From assembly GCF_900184225.1 (NCBI RefSeq), contig NZ_FXWZ01000003.1, forward strand, positions 496,001 to 560,000: a stretch of 64,000 nt of DNA, written 5' to 3'. The position numbers were made by a program, and so were the translations under genes. The first letter of the stretch is position 1; the number at the start of each line of letters is the position of its first letter. The DNA comes from Brevibacterium ihuae (lineage in GTDB: Bacteria; Actinomycetota; Actinomycetes; Actinomycetales; Brevibacteriaceae). This document shows, in pieces, positions 47,193-55,330 of this stretch. The notes under the pieces are model-generated. The model saw only the letters and a list, made by a program, of their open reading frames with translations, was not told where the DNA came from and made no database searches.

Positions 47193-47811
47193 GCGGACCC
47201 GGCTCGGTGACCTCGAGCCGTGCGTGCTCCTGCCGGCCGAACAGCCACAGGAGCAGCTCCACCGGGGTGCCGCGCAGCGTCGTCGAGGGGTGGACGGTGC
47301 GCCCGGCGGACACGGTGCCGAATCCGGGCGCCTCGAGCACGAGGTGCCGACCGGCCTTGAGGCTCACCGGCAGCACCATCGACCTCACCATCGCGAAGAC
47401 CCGGGCGTTGAGATCCCACGCCAGGTCGCGCGGCTCCCAGTCCGGCTGCGCTCGACGCACGTCCTCGTGATGGACGAGGAACTCCGCAGTGTTCGCGAGG
47501 CGGTCGAGCGGACCCCAGCTCATCGGGTTCCAGCGCGGTCCGCCCTCGGCGACGAGTCCGACGAGCTCGCCCCACGGCAGCTCCGCGAGCTCCGCCTCCG
47601 CCTGCGTCGCGCGATCCTGCAGGCCCTGCGACCGGGACGCGAGGCCCGGCATCGCGTTGCCGATGAGCGCACCGGGCCGCCGGTCGCGGATGACGAGGTG
47701 GACGGCCAGGTCGCGGGCGTCCCACCCCTCGCACAGGGTAGGGGCATCGGGGCCGAGGGTGCGGAGGAGAGCGGCGAGGGACCGGCGTTCGGAGCGCGCG
47801 AAGTTCGTCAT
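47179..47811 (-). CDS. TIGR03085 family DinB-fold metal-binding protein
   Basis: A 210-residue protein of the maleylpyruvate-isomerase/mycothiol-dependent DinB superfamily: SERRSLAALLRTLGPDAPTLCEGWDARDLAVHLVIR carries the first metal histidine, and NTAEFLVHHEDVRRAQP the second histidine pair. The domain continues to a C-terminal ELLLWLFGRQEHA. Many members are mycothiol-dependent in actinobacteria; that is not shown here. CAGACT lies 6 bases before ATG 47811, a weak leaderless candidate. Confidence 0.82.
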   Translation of the reverse strand: MTNFARSERRSLAALLRTLGPDAPTLCEGWDARDLAVHLVIRDRRPGALIGNAMPGLASRSQGLQDRATQAEAELAELPWGELVGLVAEGGPRWNPMSWGPLDRLANTAEFLVHHEDVRRAQPDWEPRDLAWDLNARVFAMVRSMVLPVSLKAGRHLVLEAPGFGTVSAGRTVHPSTTLRGTPVELLLWLFGRQEHARLEVTEPGPPRES

Positions 47812-47863
47812 GCGTCCAGTCTGCCCTGCCGCCCCGTGCGGTGTCGATGCGCGGGGCACGCGG

Positions 47864-48742
47864 TCAGATCGCCCGGCCGAGCGCGTCCTCCCAGGTCCGG
47901 AGGAAGTCCGCGACACGGCTCACCGAGCGCTGCACCGGCAGCTCGTCGGCCCGGGTGGGTCCGTCGGTGACGATGACCACCGGCAGCTCCTCCCGGACCG
48001 CGGCGCGGACGAACCGGAGCCCGGAGTGCACCGCGAGCGAGGATCCGAGGACCACGAGCCCGGAGGCCGAGCCGAGGAGCGCGAACGCCGCATCGACGCG
48101 CGGGCGCGGCACCGACTCGCCGAAGTACACGACGTCGGGTTTGAGCACGCCGCCGCACCGCGGACAGTCGAGCACCCGGAAGTGTGCGGTCTCCTCGAGC
48201 TCGACGTCGCCGTCGGGAGCGGTCTCGAGCGTCTCCGGCGCTGCCCCCAGGGTGTCGAGGAACCCGGGGTTGAGCGCATCGAGCTCCTCCTGCACGCGGT
48301 CGCGGTCGATGACCGTCCCGCAGTCGAGGCAGATCACCCGGTCGAGGCGCCCGTGGAGGTCGATCACCGGCTCCGACCCGGCCGCCTGGTGGAGGCCGTC
48401 GACGTTCTGCGTGATGATGCCCAGCGGTGCGATCCGGGCGAGCGCCCGGTGCCCGGCGTTGGGGTGGACCGCGGTCATCCGCTTCCAGCCGATCCACCCG
48501 CGCGCCCAGTACCGCGCGCGCTGCGCGGGATGGGAGAGGAAGGTCTGCACGGTCATCGGGGCGCGCGCCGGGGAACCGGGCCCGCGGTAGTCGGGGATGC
48601 CGGAGTCGGTGCTGATCCCGGCACCGGTGAGCACCGCCCAGCGTGCGGGGCGGATCGGGGTCATGGCGGCGACGATCTGCTCGTCGGTGTGCTCCGGCTC
48701 CGGTCGCACCCGTCCACGCAGCGGGTCCCGGACGACTCCCAT
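47864..48742 (-). CDS. Sirtuin-type NAD-dependent protein deacylase
   Basis: A 292-residue enzyme with all Sir2 motifs: GAGISTDSGIPDYRG, TQNVDGLHQAAG, the catalytic His in DLHGRLDRVICLDCG, a zinc knuckle (CLDC and CPRC), and VLGSSLAVHSGL. It removes acyl groups from lysines using NAD. Acs, encoded at 27 kb, is a classic sirtuin target. ATG 48742 follows GAGGAGGG by 3 bases; the upstream extension to 48886 is unconserved. Confidence 0.92.
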   Translation of the reverse strand: MGVVRDPLRGRVRPEPEHTDEQIVAAMTPIRPARWAVLTGAGISTDSGIPDYRGPGSPARAPMTVQTFLSHPAQRARYWARGWIGWKRMTAVHPNAGHRALARIAPLGIITQNVDGLHQAAGSEPVIDLHGRLDRVICLDCGTVIDRDRVQEELDALNPGFLDTLGAAPETLETAPDGDVELEETAHFRVLDCPRCGGVLKPDVVYFGESVPRPRVDAAFALLGSASGLVVLGSSLAVHSGLRFVRAAVREELPVVIVTDGPTRADELPVQRSVSRVADFLRTWEDALGRAI

Positions 48743-48933
48743 GCACCCTCCTCGCACATCGTGGTGCGGCGCTCGACGCCGCCGGATCCCGCCCTCGCGG
48801 ACCCCGGACCAGCCTACGGCCTCTGCGGTTGCCCGCACGCGTTCCAGGACCGCAACACCGACCCCGCTCGCGTGTCCGCACCGCACGGTAGTCTTGGTTC
48901 GGTCAGCCGCCCCCGAACCCGACCGGAGCCGTC

Positions 48934-49551
48934 ATGGGAGACTTCCTCTCCACCCTTGTCACCGCCGTCATCGCCATCGGGATCGTGCTGGTGATCATCC
49001 TCGTCGTCAAGCGGATGCGCGCCTCCGATCGCCCGGTGCACGTCGATGCCGGCCCGCGCGCCCACGACCCGTTCGCGCCCGGGCAGGACACCGGCGGGGA
49101 CCCGCTGAAGATCCACGCCGGCGACATCCTCGAGTTCGGCTCGGAGAAGCACTTCGTGCGCGGCACCCTGCGGATCGCGGAGGGCGGCTACACCTGGGCG
49201 GAGCACTTCTTCCAGGCCGACGGCAGCGCCCAGCGGCAGTGGCTCACCGTGGAGGAGGACCCCGACCTCCAGCTCTCGATCTGGAAGGACCGCCCGGACC
49301 TCGACATCGAGCCGCGCTCCGAGCAGATCGACCTCGAGGGCACCTCGTACACGCTCGTCGAGCACGGCACCGCGACCTACCGCTCCGAGGGCACCACCGG
49401 GCTGCGGCCGCAGGGCGCGCTCGACTACGTCGACTACGAGGCCGGTGACGGCCGTCATCTGTCCTTCGAGCGCTTCGACCACGGCCGCTGGGAGGTCAGC
49501 ACCGGGCAGCCGGTGGCCCCCGGCTCCTTCACGATCTATCCGGGCAGCTGA
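48934..49551 (+). CDS. DUF4178 membrane-anchored protein
   Basis: A 205-residue protein with an N-terminal helix (LVTAVIAIGIVLVIILVV) and a DUF4178 beta-rich domain with KIHAGDILEFGSEKHFVRGTL and YTWAEHFFQADG. TAGTCT at 48889 is a likely -10 box and GGAG precedes the ATG. It is the first gene of the conserved module DUF4178, DUF2617, small Cys-rich membrane protein, DUF350 and SpeE-like, related to Rv2597-Rv2601. Its role is unknown. Confidence 0.82.
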   Translation: MGDFLSTLVTAVIAIGIVLVIILVVKRMRASDRPVHVDAGPRAHDPFAPGQDTGGDPLKIHAGDILEFGSEKHFVRGTLRIAEGGYTWAEHFFQADGSAQRQWLTVEEDPDLQLSIWKDRPDLDIEPRSEQIDLEGTSYTLVEHGTATYRSEGTTGLRPQGALDYVDYEAGDGRHLSFERFDHGRWEVSTGQPVAPGSFTIYPGS

Positions 49552-49552
49552 G

Positions 49553-50221
49553 ATGCACACCGTCGAAGTCCCGTTCGCCGACACCGCGGCGGCCGACCTC
49601 ACCTTCTCCCTCACGCAGGGCCGGCTCCCGTCCGTCCACAGCACCGTCGCCCACCTCACCGCGGGCTCCGGGCGGGCGCTGCGGGTGGAGCTCGCCGTAC
49701 TCGGCTGCTCCCACCAGGTGATCGTCAGCGGCGGCGGCACCGCTTTCATCGAGACGCTCGCCTGTCTGCCGAGCTCCGCCCCGGCGCTGCCGGACAGCCG
49801 GCTCACCGCCGGGATCGCCGGTGCCGGGGTCCACGACTTCCGCTCCCGCGTCGAGCACGTGGCGGCGGACCGGTTCCTCACCGCGGTCGACGACATCGTC
49901 CGGGCCGCACGCGGCGCCGAGCACCACGCCGTCGTGTCCTTCCCCGGGCATCCCGGCGCCGTCACCGCGCTCGCCCTGGGCACCTTTGCAACGGCCGGTG
50001 ACCCGGCAGAGACCGACGCCGAGGCGGGTGCCGCCGCCGAGGCGGGCACCGGCGGCGCACACCCGACCGGCGATGCCCTGTCGTGGCGGACCTGGCACTG
50101 CTACCCGCAGCACGGCGAGATCGTGCACACCCGCACCACCCTCACCGGACTCGCCCACGCCTTCCGTCCGTCCGCCGGCGCCCACCCGTGCCCGGCTCGA
50201 CCGAGCGAGGTCTCGATATGA
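49553..50221 (+). CDS. DUF2617 protein
   Basis: A 222-residue soluble protein starting 1 base after the DUF4178 stop. DUF2617 features include VEVPFADTAAADLTFSLTQG, LAVLGCSHQVIV and VSFPGHPGAVTALAL, and the C-terminal WRTWHCYPQHGEIVHTRTTL. Its function is unknown. Linkage to DUF4178, DUF350 and SpeE-like genes is conserved across actinobacteria. It overlaps the next gene by 4 bases (ATGA). Confidence 0.8.
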   Translation: MHTVEVPFADTAAADLTFSLTQGRLPSVHSTVAHLTAGSGRALRVELAVLGCSHQVIVSGGGTAFIETLACLPSSAPALPDSRLTAGIAGAGVHDFRSRVEHVAADRFLTAVDDIVRAARGAEHHAVVSFPGHPGAVTALALGTFATAGDPAETDAEAGAAAEAGTGGAHPTGDALSWRTWHCYPQHGEIVHTRTTLTGLAHAFRPSAGAHPCPARPSEVSI

Positions 50222-50799
50222 CCTTCCCGCCCCCGAATCCGCAGCCCGGTCCCGGCGACCGCATCCCGCTGCCCGGTTCCGGCGCCCGGCCCGGCCCCGG
50301 ACAGCCCGGCCCCGGACAGCCCGGTCGCGGCCCATCGGGCCCGGGTCGCCCCAAGGTGACGATGAGCGGCCGGAGCTTCGACTTCGACGCGGAGAACGGC
50401 CGCGGCGGCTCCGGCGGCGGCCACCGGCCGTGGACGCCGGGCGAGAACGAGTCGGCCAAGCGCGGCGGCAAGGGCTGCGGCTGCATCATCGGCCTGCTCG
50501 TCGTCCTCTTCCTCCTGCTCTCGCTCATCGGCTCGTGCTCGAGCTCGGCGACCTCCGGCTCGGCGCAGTGCGGCGACTACGACCTCGTCAACGGCGAGTA
50601 CGTCAGCGCCCCGAACCGCGGCGACTACGACAAGCAGGGCGAGAACTACACCTACGTCGGGTGCGACTCCTCCTCCCGCTCCGGCGGCGGGGGCTTCTGG
50701 TTCTTCCCGTTCATCTTCGGCGGCGGCTCCTCCGGCTCCGACTCGAACTACGGCGGCGGCTCCGGCTACCGCGGCGGCGGCTCGGGCACCGGCAAGTGA
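50218..50799 (+). CDS. Small Cys/Gly-rich membrane protein, probable DUF4247 equivalent
   Basis: A 193-residue protein with a Pro/Gly-rich N-terminus, then GCGCIIGLLVVLFLLLSLIGSC (one helix ending in cysteine, lipoprotein-like but internal). A short ectodomain has CGDYDLVNGEYV and YTYVGCDSSS, whose cysteines could form a disulfide, and the tail is Gly/Ser-rich. It occupies the position of the DUF4247 lipoprotein in the module. The stop codon lies in a 24-bp tandem repeat. Confidence 0.65.
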   Translation: MTFPPPNPQPGPGDRIPLPGSGARPGPGQPGPGQPGRGPSGPGRPKVTMSGRSFDFDAENGRGGSGGGHRPWTPGENESAKRGGKGCGCIIGLLVVLFLLLSLIGSCSSSATSGSAQCGDYDLVNGEYVSAPNRGDYDKQGENYTYVGCDSSSRSGGGGFWFFPFIFGGGSSGSDSNYGGGSGYRGGGSGTGK

Positions 50800-50843
50800 C
50801 CGGCGCCCCCGCACCCGCCGTGACCGGCACCCCCGCTCCCGAC
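50796..50843 (+). repeat. 24-bp tandem repeat at a stop codon
   Basis: 50796-50819 and 50820-50843 share 21 of 24 bases. The unit begins GTGACCGGC(G/A)CCCCCGC; the first TGA is the gene's stop. Confidence 0.85.
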
Positions 50844-50879
50844 CACCTCAGCTGACATCCACCGTCCGAAAGGCCCATC

Positions 50880-51305
50880 ATGATCGTTCCCCTGCTCATC
50901 GAATCCGGAGTCGTCCTCGCCTACGCGGTCGCGGGCCTGCTCCTCATGCTCGTCGGCTACGGCGTCGTCGACCTCATCACCCCGGGCAAGCTCCATGAGC
51001 TCCTGTGGACGGAGAAGTCGCGGAACGCCTCGATCCTCGTCGCGTCGAACCTGCTCGGCGTGGCGATCATCGTCGCCGTCGCGATCCGCGCGAGCGCCGG
51101 CGACCTCGTGTGGGGCCTGATCTCGACGATCGTCTACGGCGTCATCGGCATCATCATCATGGCCGCGAGCTTCCTCATCGTCGACGCCCTCACCCCCGGA
51201 CGCCTGGGCGAGATCGTCCACTCCGAGACGATCCACCCGGCTGTCTGGGTCAACGCCTCCGCCCACTTCGGCATCGCCCTCATCATGGCCTCCGCCCTCC
51301 TGTGA
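50880..51305 (+). CDS. DUF350 membrane protein
   Basis: A 141-residue protein with four helices arranged as two repeats: ESGVVLAYAVAGLLLMLVGYGVVDLITPGKL, and later LISTIVYGVIGIIIMAASFLIVDALTPGRL. The VDxLTPG motif appears in both, as is usual for DUF350. It is 80 bases after the previous gene and 20 bases before the SpeE-like gene; these are conserved partners. Confidence 0.88.
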   Translation: MIVPLLIESGVVLAYAVAGLLLMLVGYGVVDLITPGKLHELLWTEKSRNASILVASNLLGVAIIVAVAIRASAGDLVWGLISTIVYGVIGIIIMAASFLIVDALTPGRLGEIVHSETIHPAVWVNASAHFGIALIMASALL

Positions 51306-51325
51306 TCGGCTGACCCGCGTCCTCC

Positions 51326-52909
51326 GTGAGCACCGCCGCCGCTGATCAGGAGTCCCTGCGCCTGCCGGTGCGCCCCGGACCGGCGCGGTTCCTCGTCCTC
51401 TTCGCCGTCTTCCTGTGCGCCTCGTGCGGCATGGTCTACGAGCTCGCGCTCGTCGCGCTCGGCTCGTTCCTGCTCGGCGACACCATCGTGCAGGCCTCGA
51501 TCGTGCTGTCGGTCATGGTCTTCGCGATGGGCGTCGGCTCGATCCTCACCAAGCGGCTGACCCACCTCGCCGCGGTGTCGTTCGCGCTCATCGAGGCCGC
51601 GCTCGGGATCATCGGCGGCCTGTCGGTCCTCGCCCTCTACCTCGCGTTCGCCTACCTCGACCTCTACACCGCGGCGATGATCGTCATCGCCTTCGTCATC
51701 GGCGTCCTCATCGGGGCGGAGATCCCGCTCCTCATGGAGCTCATCCAGCGCATCCGCGCCCAGCGCGCCTCGGCGGCGGTCGCGGACCTCTTCGCGGTGG
51801 ACTACGTGGGCGGGCTGATCGGCGGCCTCGCCTTCCCGTTCCTGCTGCTGCCGCTCCTCGGCCTGCCCCGCGGCGTGCTCGCCGTCGGGATCGTCAACGC
51901 CGTCACCGGCATCCTCATCGTCGTGTGGCTCTTCCGGCACGAGCTCTCCCGGCGGGCGCGGGCCGGGTTGACGCTGCTCCTCGTCCTCATCGTCGGCGTG
52001 CTCACCGCCGCCTGGGTGTACACCGATGCGATCGAGGTGACCTCGCGGCAGAAGATCTACCGGGACCCGATCGTCACCGCCGAGCGCAGCGCCTACCAGG
52101 ACATCGTCGTCACCCGGCACCCGCGCACCGGCGACACCCGCCTGTTCCTCAACGGGGACCTGCAGTTCGCCTCGAACGACGAGCACCGCTACCACGAGTC
52201 GCTCGTGCACCCGGTGCTCGACGGTCCGCGCACCCGGGTGCTCGTGCTCGGCGGCGGCGACGGCATGGCGCTCCGGGAGGTGCTCAGGTACTCCGACGTC
52301 GAGGAGGTCACGCTCGTCGACCTCGACCCCGCGGTCGTCGAGCTCGCCCGCTCGGACGACACCTTCACCCGGTTCAACGACGGCGCGTTCGACGACCGTC
52401 GGGTCGAGCACATCGCCGCAGATGCGTTCACGTGGCTGCGGGAGGAGAACACCCGCACCTACGACGTCGTCATCGCCGACCTCCCCGACCCCGACGACGT
52501 GTCGACCTCGAAGCTCTACACCATCGAGTTCTACGGGCTCGTCGAGCGCGCGATGAACCCCGGGGCGCGGCTCGTCGTGCAGGCCGGGTCCCCGTTCTTC
52601 GCTCCCGAGGCGTACTGGGGGATCGGGGAGAGCATCGCGCAGGCCGGCTTCGCCACCACCCCCTACCACGTCGACGTCCCGAGCTTCGGCGACTGGGGGT
52701 ACTTCCTCGCCGCGACCGGCGAGGCGCCCGAGGTCGCGGTCCCCGCGGACGCGCCCGACGACCTCCGGTTCCTCACCCCGGATGTCGCCCGGGCCGCGCT
52801 CGTCTTCCCGCCCGACCGCGACCGGAGCTCCGTGGGCACGGTCGAACCCTCATCGCTCCTCCATCCGCGGGTCATCGACCAGCAGCGCGGGGCCTGGGTC
52901 GGGTACTGA
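51326..52909 (+). CDS. Membrane-embedded spermidine-synthase-like aminopropyltransferase
   Basis: A 527-residue protein. About seven helices (residues ~20-225) precede a SpeE-type Rossmann domain (~240-510): VLVLGGGDGMALREVL near 309, the acidic ribose-binding VDLDPAVVEL, and ADAFTWL. The polyamine motif is altered: DLPDPDD occupies the usual D-x-x-D-P region. Soluble SpeE transfers aminopropyl from decarboxylated SAM to putrescine; membrane forms are less well studied and might use another acceptor. It closes the DUF4178 module, and its GTG 51326 follows the DUF350 stop by 20 bases. Confidence 0.85.
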   Translation: MSTAAADQESLRLPVRPGPARFLVLFAVFLCASCGMVYELALVALGSFLLGDTIVQASIVLSVMVFAMGVGSILTKRLTHLAAVSFALIEAALGIIGGLSVLALYLAFAYLDLYTAAMIVIAFVIGVLIGAEIPLLMELIQRIRAQRASAAVADLFAVDYVGGLIGGLAFPFLLLPLLGLPRGVLAVGIVNAVTGILIVVWLFRHELSRRARAGLTLLLVLIVGVLTAAWVYTDAIEVTSRQKIYRDPIVTAERSAYQDIVVTRHPRTGDTRLFLNGDLQFASNDEHRYHESLVHPVLDGPRTRVLVLGGGDGMALREVLRYSDVEEVTLVDLDPAVVELARSDDTFTRFNDGAFDDRRVEHIAADAFTWLREENTRTYDVVIADLPDPDDVSTSKLYTIEFYGLVERAMNPGARLVVQAGSPFFAPEAYWGIGESIAQAGFATTPYHVDVPSFGDWGYFLAATGEAPEVAVPADAPDDLRFLTPDVARAALVFPPDRDRSSVGTVEPSSLLHPRVIDQQRGAWVGY

Positions 52910-52975
52910 GACCGAGCCGGGCGGGTCCCTCCCGGGGAACCGCATCCCGAGCGCGGGCGCTCCGCAGAGGAGTGT

Positions 52976-52981
52976 GATACT
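52976..52981 (+). promoter_or_regulatory. -10 box of a leaderless promoter for the SpoIID-domain gene
   Basis: GATACT, 6 bases before ATG 52988, with no ribosome site. Confidence 0.4.
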
Positions 52982-52987
52982 CGCTCC

Positions 52988-54706
52988 ATGCGCGCTTCCA
53001 CCCGCAGCCTCGGGGTCCTCGCCGGCATCGTCATCGCACTCCTCCTCGGCACCGCCGTGTGGGCTGCCTACCCGGTCGGCGGAGCCATCGGCACCCACTA
53101 CCGCAGCCTCGGCGGCGAGAGCGGGCGGCTCGGCGAACCCACGGGCCCGGAGCGCTGCGGGCTCCGCGACGCCGGGTGCGTCCAGAGCTTCGAGGACGGC
53201 TCCATCCACTGGACGCGGGCGACCGGCGCCCATGCCACCTGGGGCGCCATCCGCACCGCCTGGCGCACCACCGGCTGGGAGAACGGGAAGCTCGGCTACC
53301 CCACCACCGACGAGCGCTGCGGACTCACCGACCGCGGCTGCTACCAGACCTTCCAGGGCGGCTCCATCCACTGGTCCCCCGCCACCGGCGCCCACCCCAC
53401 CTGGTGCGCCATCCGCACCGCCTGGCGCACCACCGGCTGGGAGAACGGGAAGCTCGGCTACCCCGTGAGCGGGGAGTACCCGTCGGGCAGCGGCGTCGCC
53501 CAGGATTTCCAGGGCGGCCGGATCCGCTGGACCGCCGGCGGCGGAGCCGTGGTCGAGATCGACGGGCCTCCGGCTGATTTCACCCTGACCGGCTCCGGCT
53601 GGGGGCACGGGGTGGGCATGAGCCAGTACGGGGCCCGCGGCATGGCAGCCGCCGGGAACACGTCGACGCAGATCCTCGAGCACTACTACCGGCCCGCACG
53701 GGTCGAGTCGCGCACGGGGTCCGCGAACGCGGACATCCGCGTCCAGCTGCTCCACGGCCGGCAATCGGTGCGGATCGCACCCCAGAACGGGATGCTCCGC
53801 GTCCGCGTGGGCAGCACGGTCGACGACAACTGGCATCCGATCACCCTCACGCGGACCGCAGACGGGCGGGTCCGCGCGGACGTCGGCACTGCGAGCTACA
53901 CCGGCACCCGGATCGACGTCGAATGGCAGAACACCCGCGCCTGGCCCTCGGGAACGAACCCCACCTCGGTCGCGATCGACGGTGCCCGGGCGGGCGGGAC
54001 CGGCCAGTACCGGCACGGCCGCATCGAGGTGACCTCGCTCGGCTCCTCGCTCAATGTCGTCAACGTGCTCCGGGTCAACACCGAGTACCTTCCTGGGGTC
54101 GCGGAGATGCCGACCGGGTGGGCGCGACCCGCGCTCGAGGCCCAGGCGATCGCCGCGCCGACCTATGCCTTCCGGAACCTGGGGACGCTGTCGAGCGCGT
54201 GCGGATGCCACGTCTACGACGAGGTGCGGTCCCAGGTGTTCGCCGGCTGGGCTCACGAGAACGGCCCCGGCGGTGCGAACTGGGTGCGGGCCGTCGACGG
54301 CACCCAATCCCGCAGCGGCGACACGGTGTCGAGCGCCCGCGTCATCACCCACGACGGCCGTTTCATCGACGCGCTGTACTCCTCGTCCTCGGGCGGGACG
54401 ACGAACCGCGCGGCCGACGTGTGGGGGAACGACGTGCCCTACCTCCAGGAGCGCGACGACTCCGCGGCGCACACCTCGGCCGCCGGCAATCCGTACTCCT
54501 CGTGGTCGGCGACGATCACCCAGGACGCGATGCGCCGGGCCTTCGGCCTGCCGGATGTCGTCGACATCTCCCTCACCCGCACCGGCTCCGGCATGGTCGA
54601 CACCGTCACCGCGACCTCCGCCGACGGCCGCACCGCCGCGCTCTCCGGTGTCGAGGCGCGCACGGTGCTCGGGCTCCGGTCGGCCACCTTCGAGATCGCG
54701 GACTGA
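52988..54706 (+). CDS. SpoIID/LytB-domain protein with three LGFP repeats
   Basis: A 572-residue exported protein. An N-terminal signal anchor (GVLAGIVIALLLGTAVWAAY) is followed by three LGFP-type modules (HYRSLGGESGRLGEPTG, then two WENGKLGYP units). The SpoIID/LytB fold contains FTLTGSGWGHGVGMSQYGARG and LEAQAIAAPTYAFRN. YSSSSGGTTNRAADVWG lies near the C-terminus. LGFP repeats bind the wall or mycolate-type envelope in other actinobacteria. SpoIID domains in Bacillus cleave glycan strands at denuded sugars, so a wall-remodelling role is likely. Confidence 0.88.
   Translation: MRASTRSLGVLAGIVIALLLGTAVWAAYPVGGAIGTHYRSLGGESGRLGEPTGPERCGLRDAGCVQSFEDGSIHWTRATGAHATWGAIRTAWRTTGWENGKLGYPTTDERCGLTDRGCYQTFQGGSIHWSPATGAHPTWCAIRTAWRTTGWENGKLGYPVSGEYPSGSGVAQDFQGGRIRWTAGGGAVVEIDGPPADFTLTGSGWGHGVGMSQYGARGMAAAGNTSTQILEHYYRPARVESRTGSANADIRVQLLHGRQSVRIAPQNGMLRVRVGSTVDDNWHPITLTRTADGRVRADVGTASYTGTRIDVEWQNTRAWPSGTNPTSVAIDGARAGGTGQYRHGRIEVTSLGSSLNVVNVLRVNTEYLPGVAEMPTGWARPALEAQAIAAPTYAFRNLGTLSSACGCHVYDEVRSQVFAGWAHENGPGGANWVRAVDGTQSRSGDTVSSARVITHDGRFIDALYSSSSGGTTNRAADVWGNDVPYLQERDDSAAHTSAAGNPYSSWSATITQDAMRRAFGLPDVVDISLTRTGSGMVDTVTATSADGRTAALSGVEARTVLGLRSATFEIAD
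53244..53464 (+). repeat. Near-identical LGFP repeat DNA
   Basis: Fifty-nine identical bases occur at 53244-53302 and 53406-53464, 162 bases (54 codons) apart. The first LGFP module is more diverged, so modules two and three were homogenised or duplicated recently. Confidence 0.85.
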
Positions 54707-54707
54707 G

Positions 54708-54731
54708 CCGCATCCGGGCAGCGGGATGCGG
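54708..54731 (+). terminator. Hairpin after the SpoIID-domain gene
   Basis: CCGCATCC (54708-54715) pairs with GGATGCGG (54724-54731) around an 8-base loop, directly after the stop. Confidence 0.55.
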
Positions 54732-54789
54732 TGCCGGCCCGCCCCCTGCCGGGCCGCCCTCGACCCTCGACGCCGTCGGAGTACGTGCC

Positions 54790-54795
54790 TAGAGT
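54790..54795 (+). promoter_or_regulatory. -10 box of a leaderless promoter for the flavodoxin gene
   Basis: TAGAGT, then 6 bases (GGTCCC), then ATG 54802. No ribosome site. Confidence 0.55.
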
Positions 54796-54801
54796 GGTCC
54801 C

Positions 54802-55254
54802 ATGAGCACCGTCCTCCTCGTCCATCATTCGCCCACGCCCGCGACCGAGGCGCTCGCCGAGGCGGCCCGCGCGGGGCTGTCCATGCCGGAGCTCGAAGGG
54901 GTCGAGTTCGTCGAGAAGCAGGCGCTCGAGGCGACCTCCGAGGACCTGCTCGCCGCGGATGCCATCGTGCTCGGCACCACGGCGAACTTCGGGTACATCT
55001 CCGGCGCGCTCAAGCACTTCTTCGACTCGACGTACACGGCGACCCGGGAGCAGACCGCCGGGCGCCCGTTCTCCTATTGGATCCACGGGGGCTACGACAC
55101 CACCGGCGCGGAGCGCGCGATGGAGTCGATCACCACCGGCTACGGCTGGGAGAAGGTCTGCACTCCCGTGGTGTTCACCGGCGAGGTGACCGAGGAGCAC
55201 ACCGCCGCGCTCACCGAGATGGCCGCCACCGTCGCGGCGACCACCCTGGCCTGA
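54802..55254 (+). CDS. Flavodoxin-like / NAD(P)H oxidoreductase-fold protein
   Basis: A 150-residue protein of the flavodoxin fold: VLLVHHSPTPATEALAEAA (the P-loop region is HHSPTPAT), DAIVLGTTANFGYISGALKHFFD (typical of WrbA-like and flavodoxin 5 families), and a GGYDTTGAERAM region. It probably binds FMN. It is monocistronic, with its own leaderless promoter, and converges on the FAD oxidoreductase gene. Confidence 0.85.
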   Translation: MSTVLLVHHSPTPATEALAEAARAGLSMPELEGVEFVEKQALEATSEDLLAADAIVLGTTANFGYISGALKHFFDSTYTATREQTAGRPFSYWIHGGYDTTGAERAMESITTGYGWEKVCTPVVFTGEVTEEHTAALTEMAATVAATTLA

Positions 55255-55266
55255 GCAGCGCTCCAT

Positions 55267-55311
55267 CGGCGCATTCCTCGCCGGCGCATCTCTCGTCGGC
55301 GCATTCCTCGG
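55267..55311. repeat. 15-bp tandem repeat, three copies
   Basis: Units at 55267, 55282 and 55297 start CGGCGCATTCCTCG, CGGCGCATCTCTCG and CGGCGCATTCCTCG. They lie between two convergent genes. Confidence 0.75.
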
Positions 55312-55330
55312 CGGTTCGGTCCGTGCCGAC

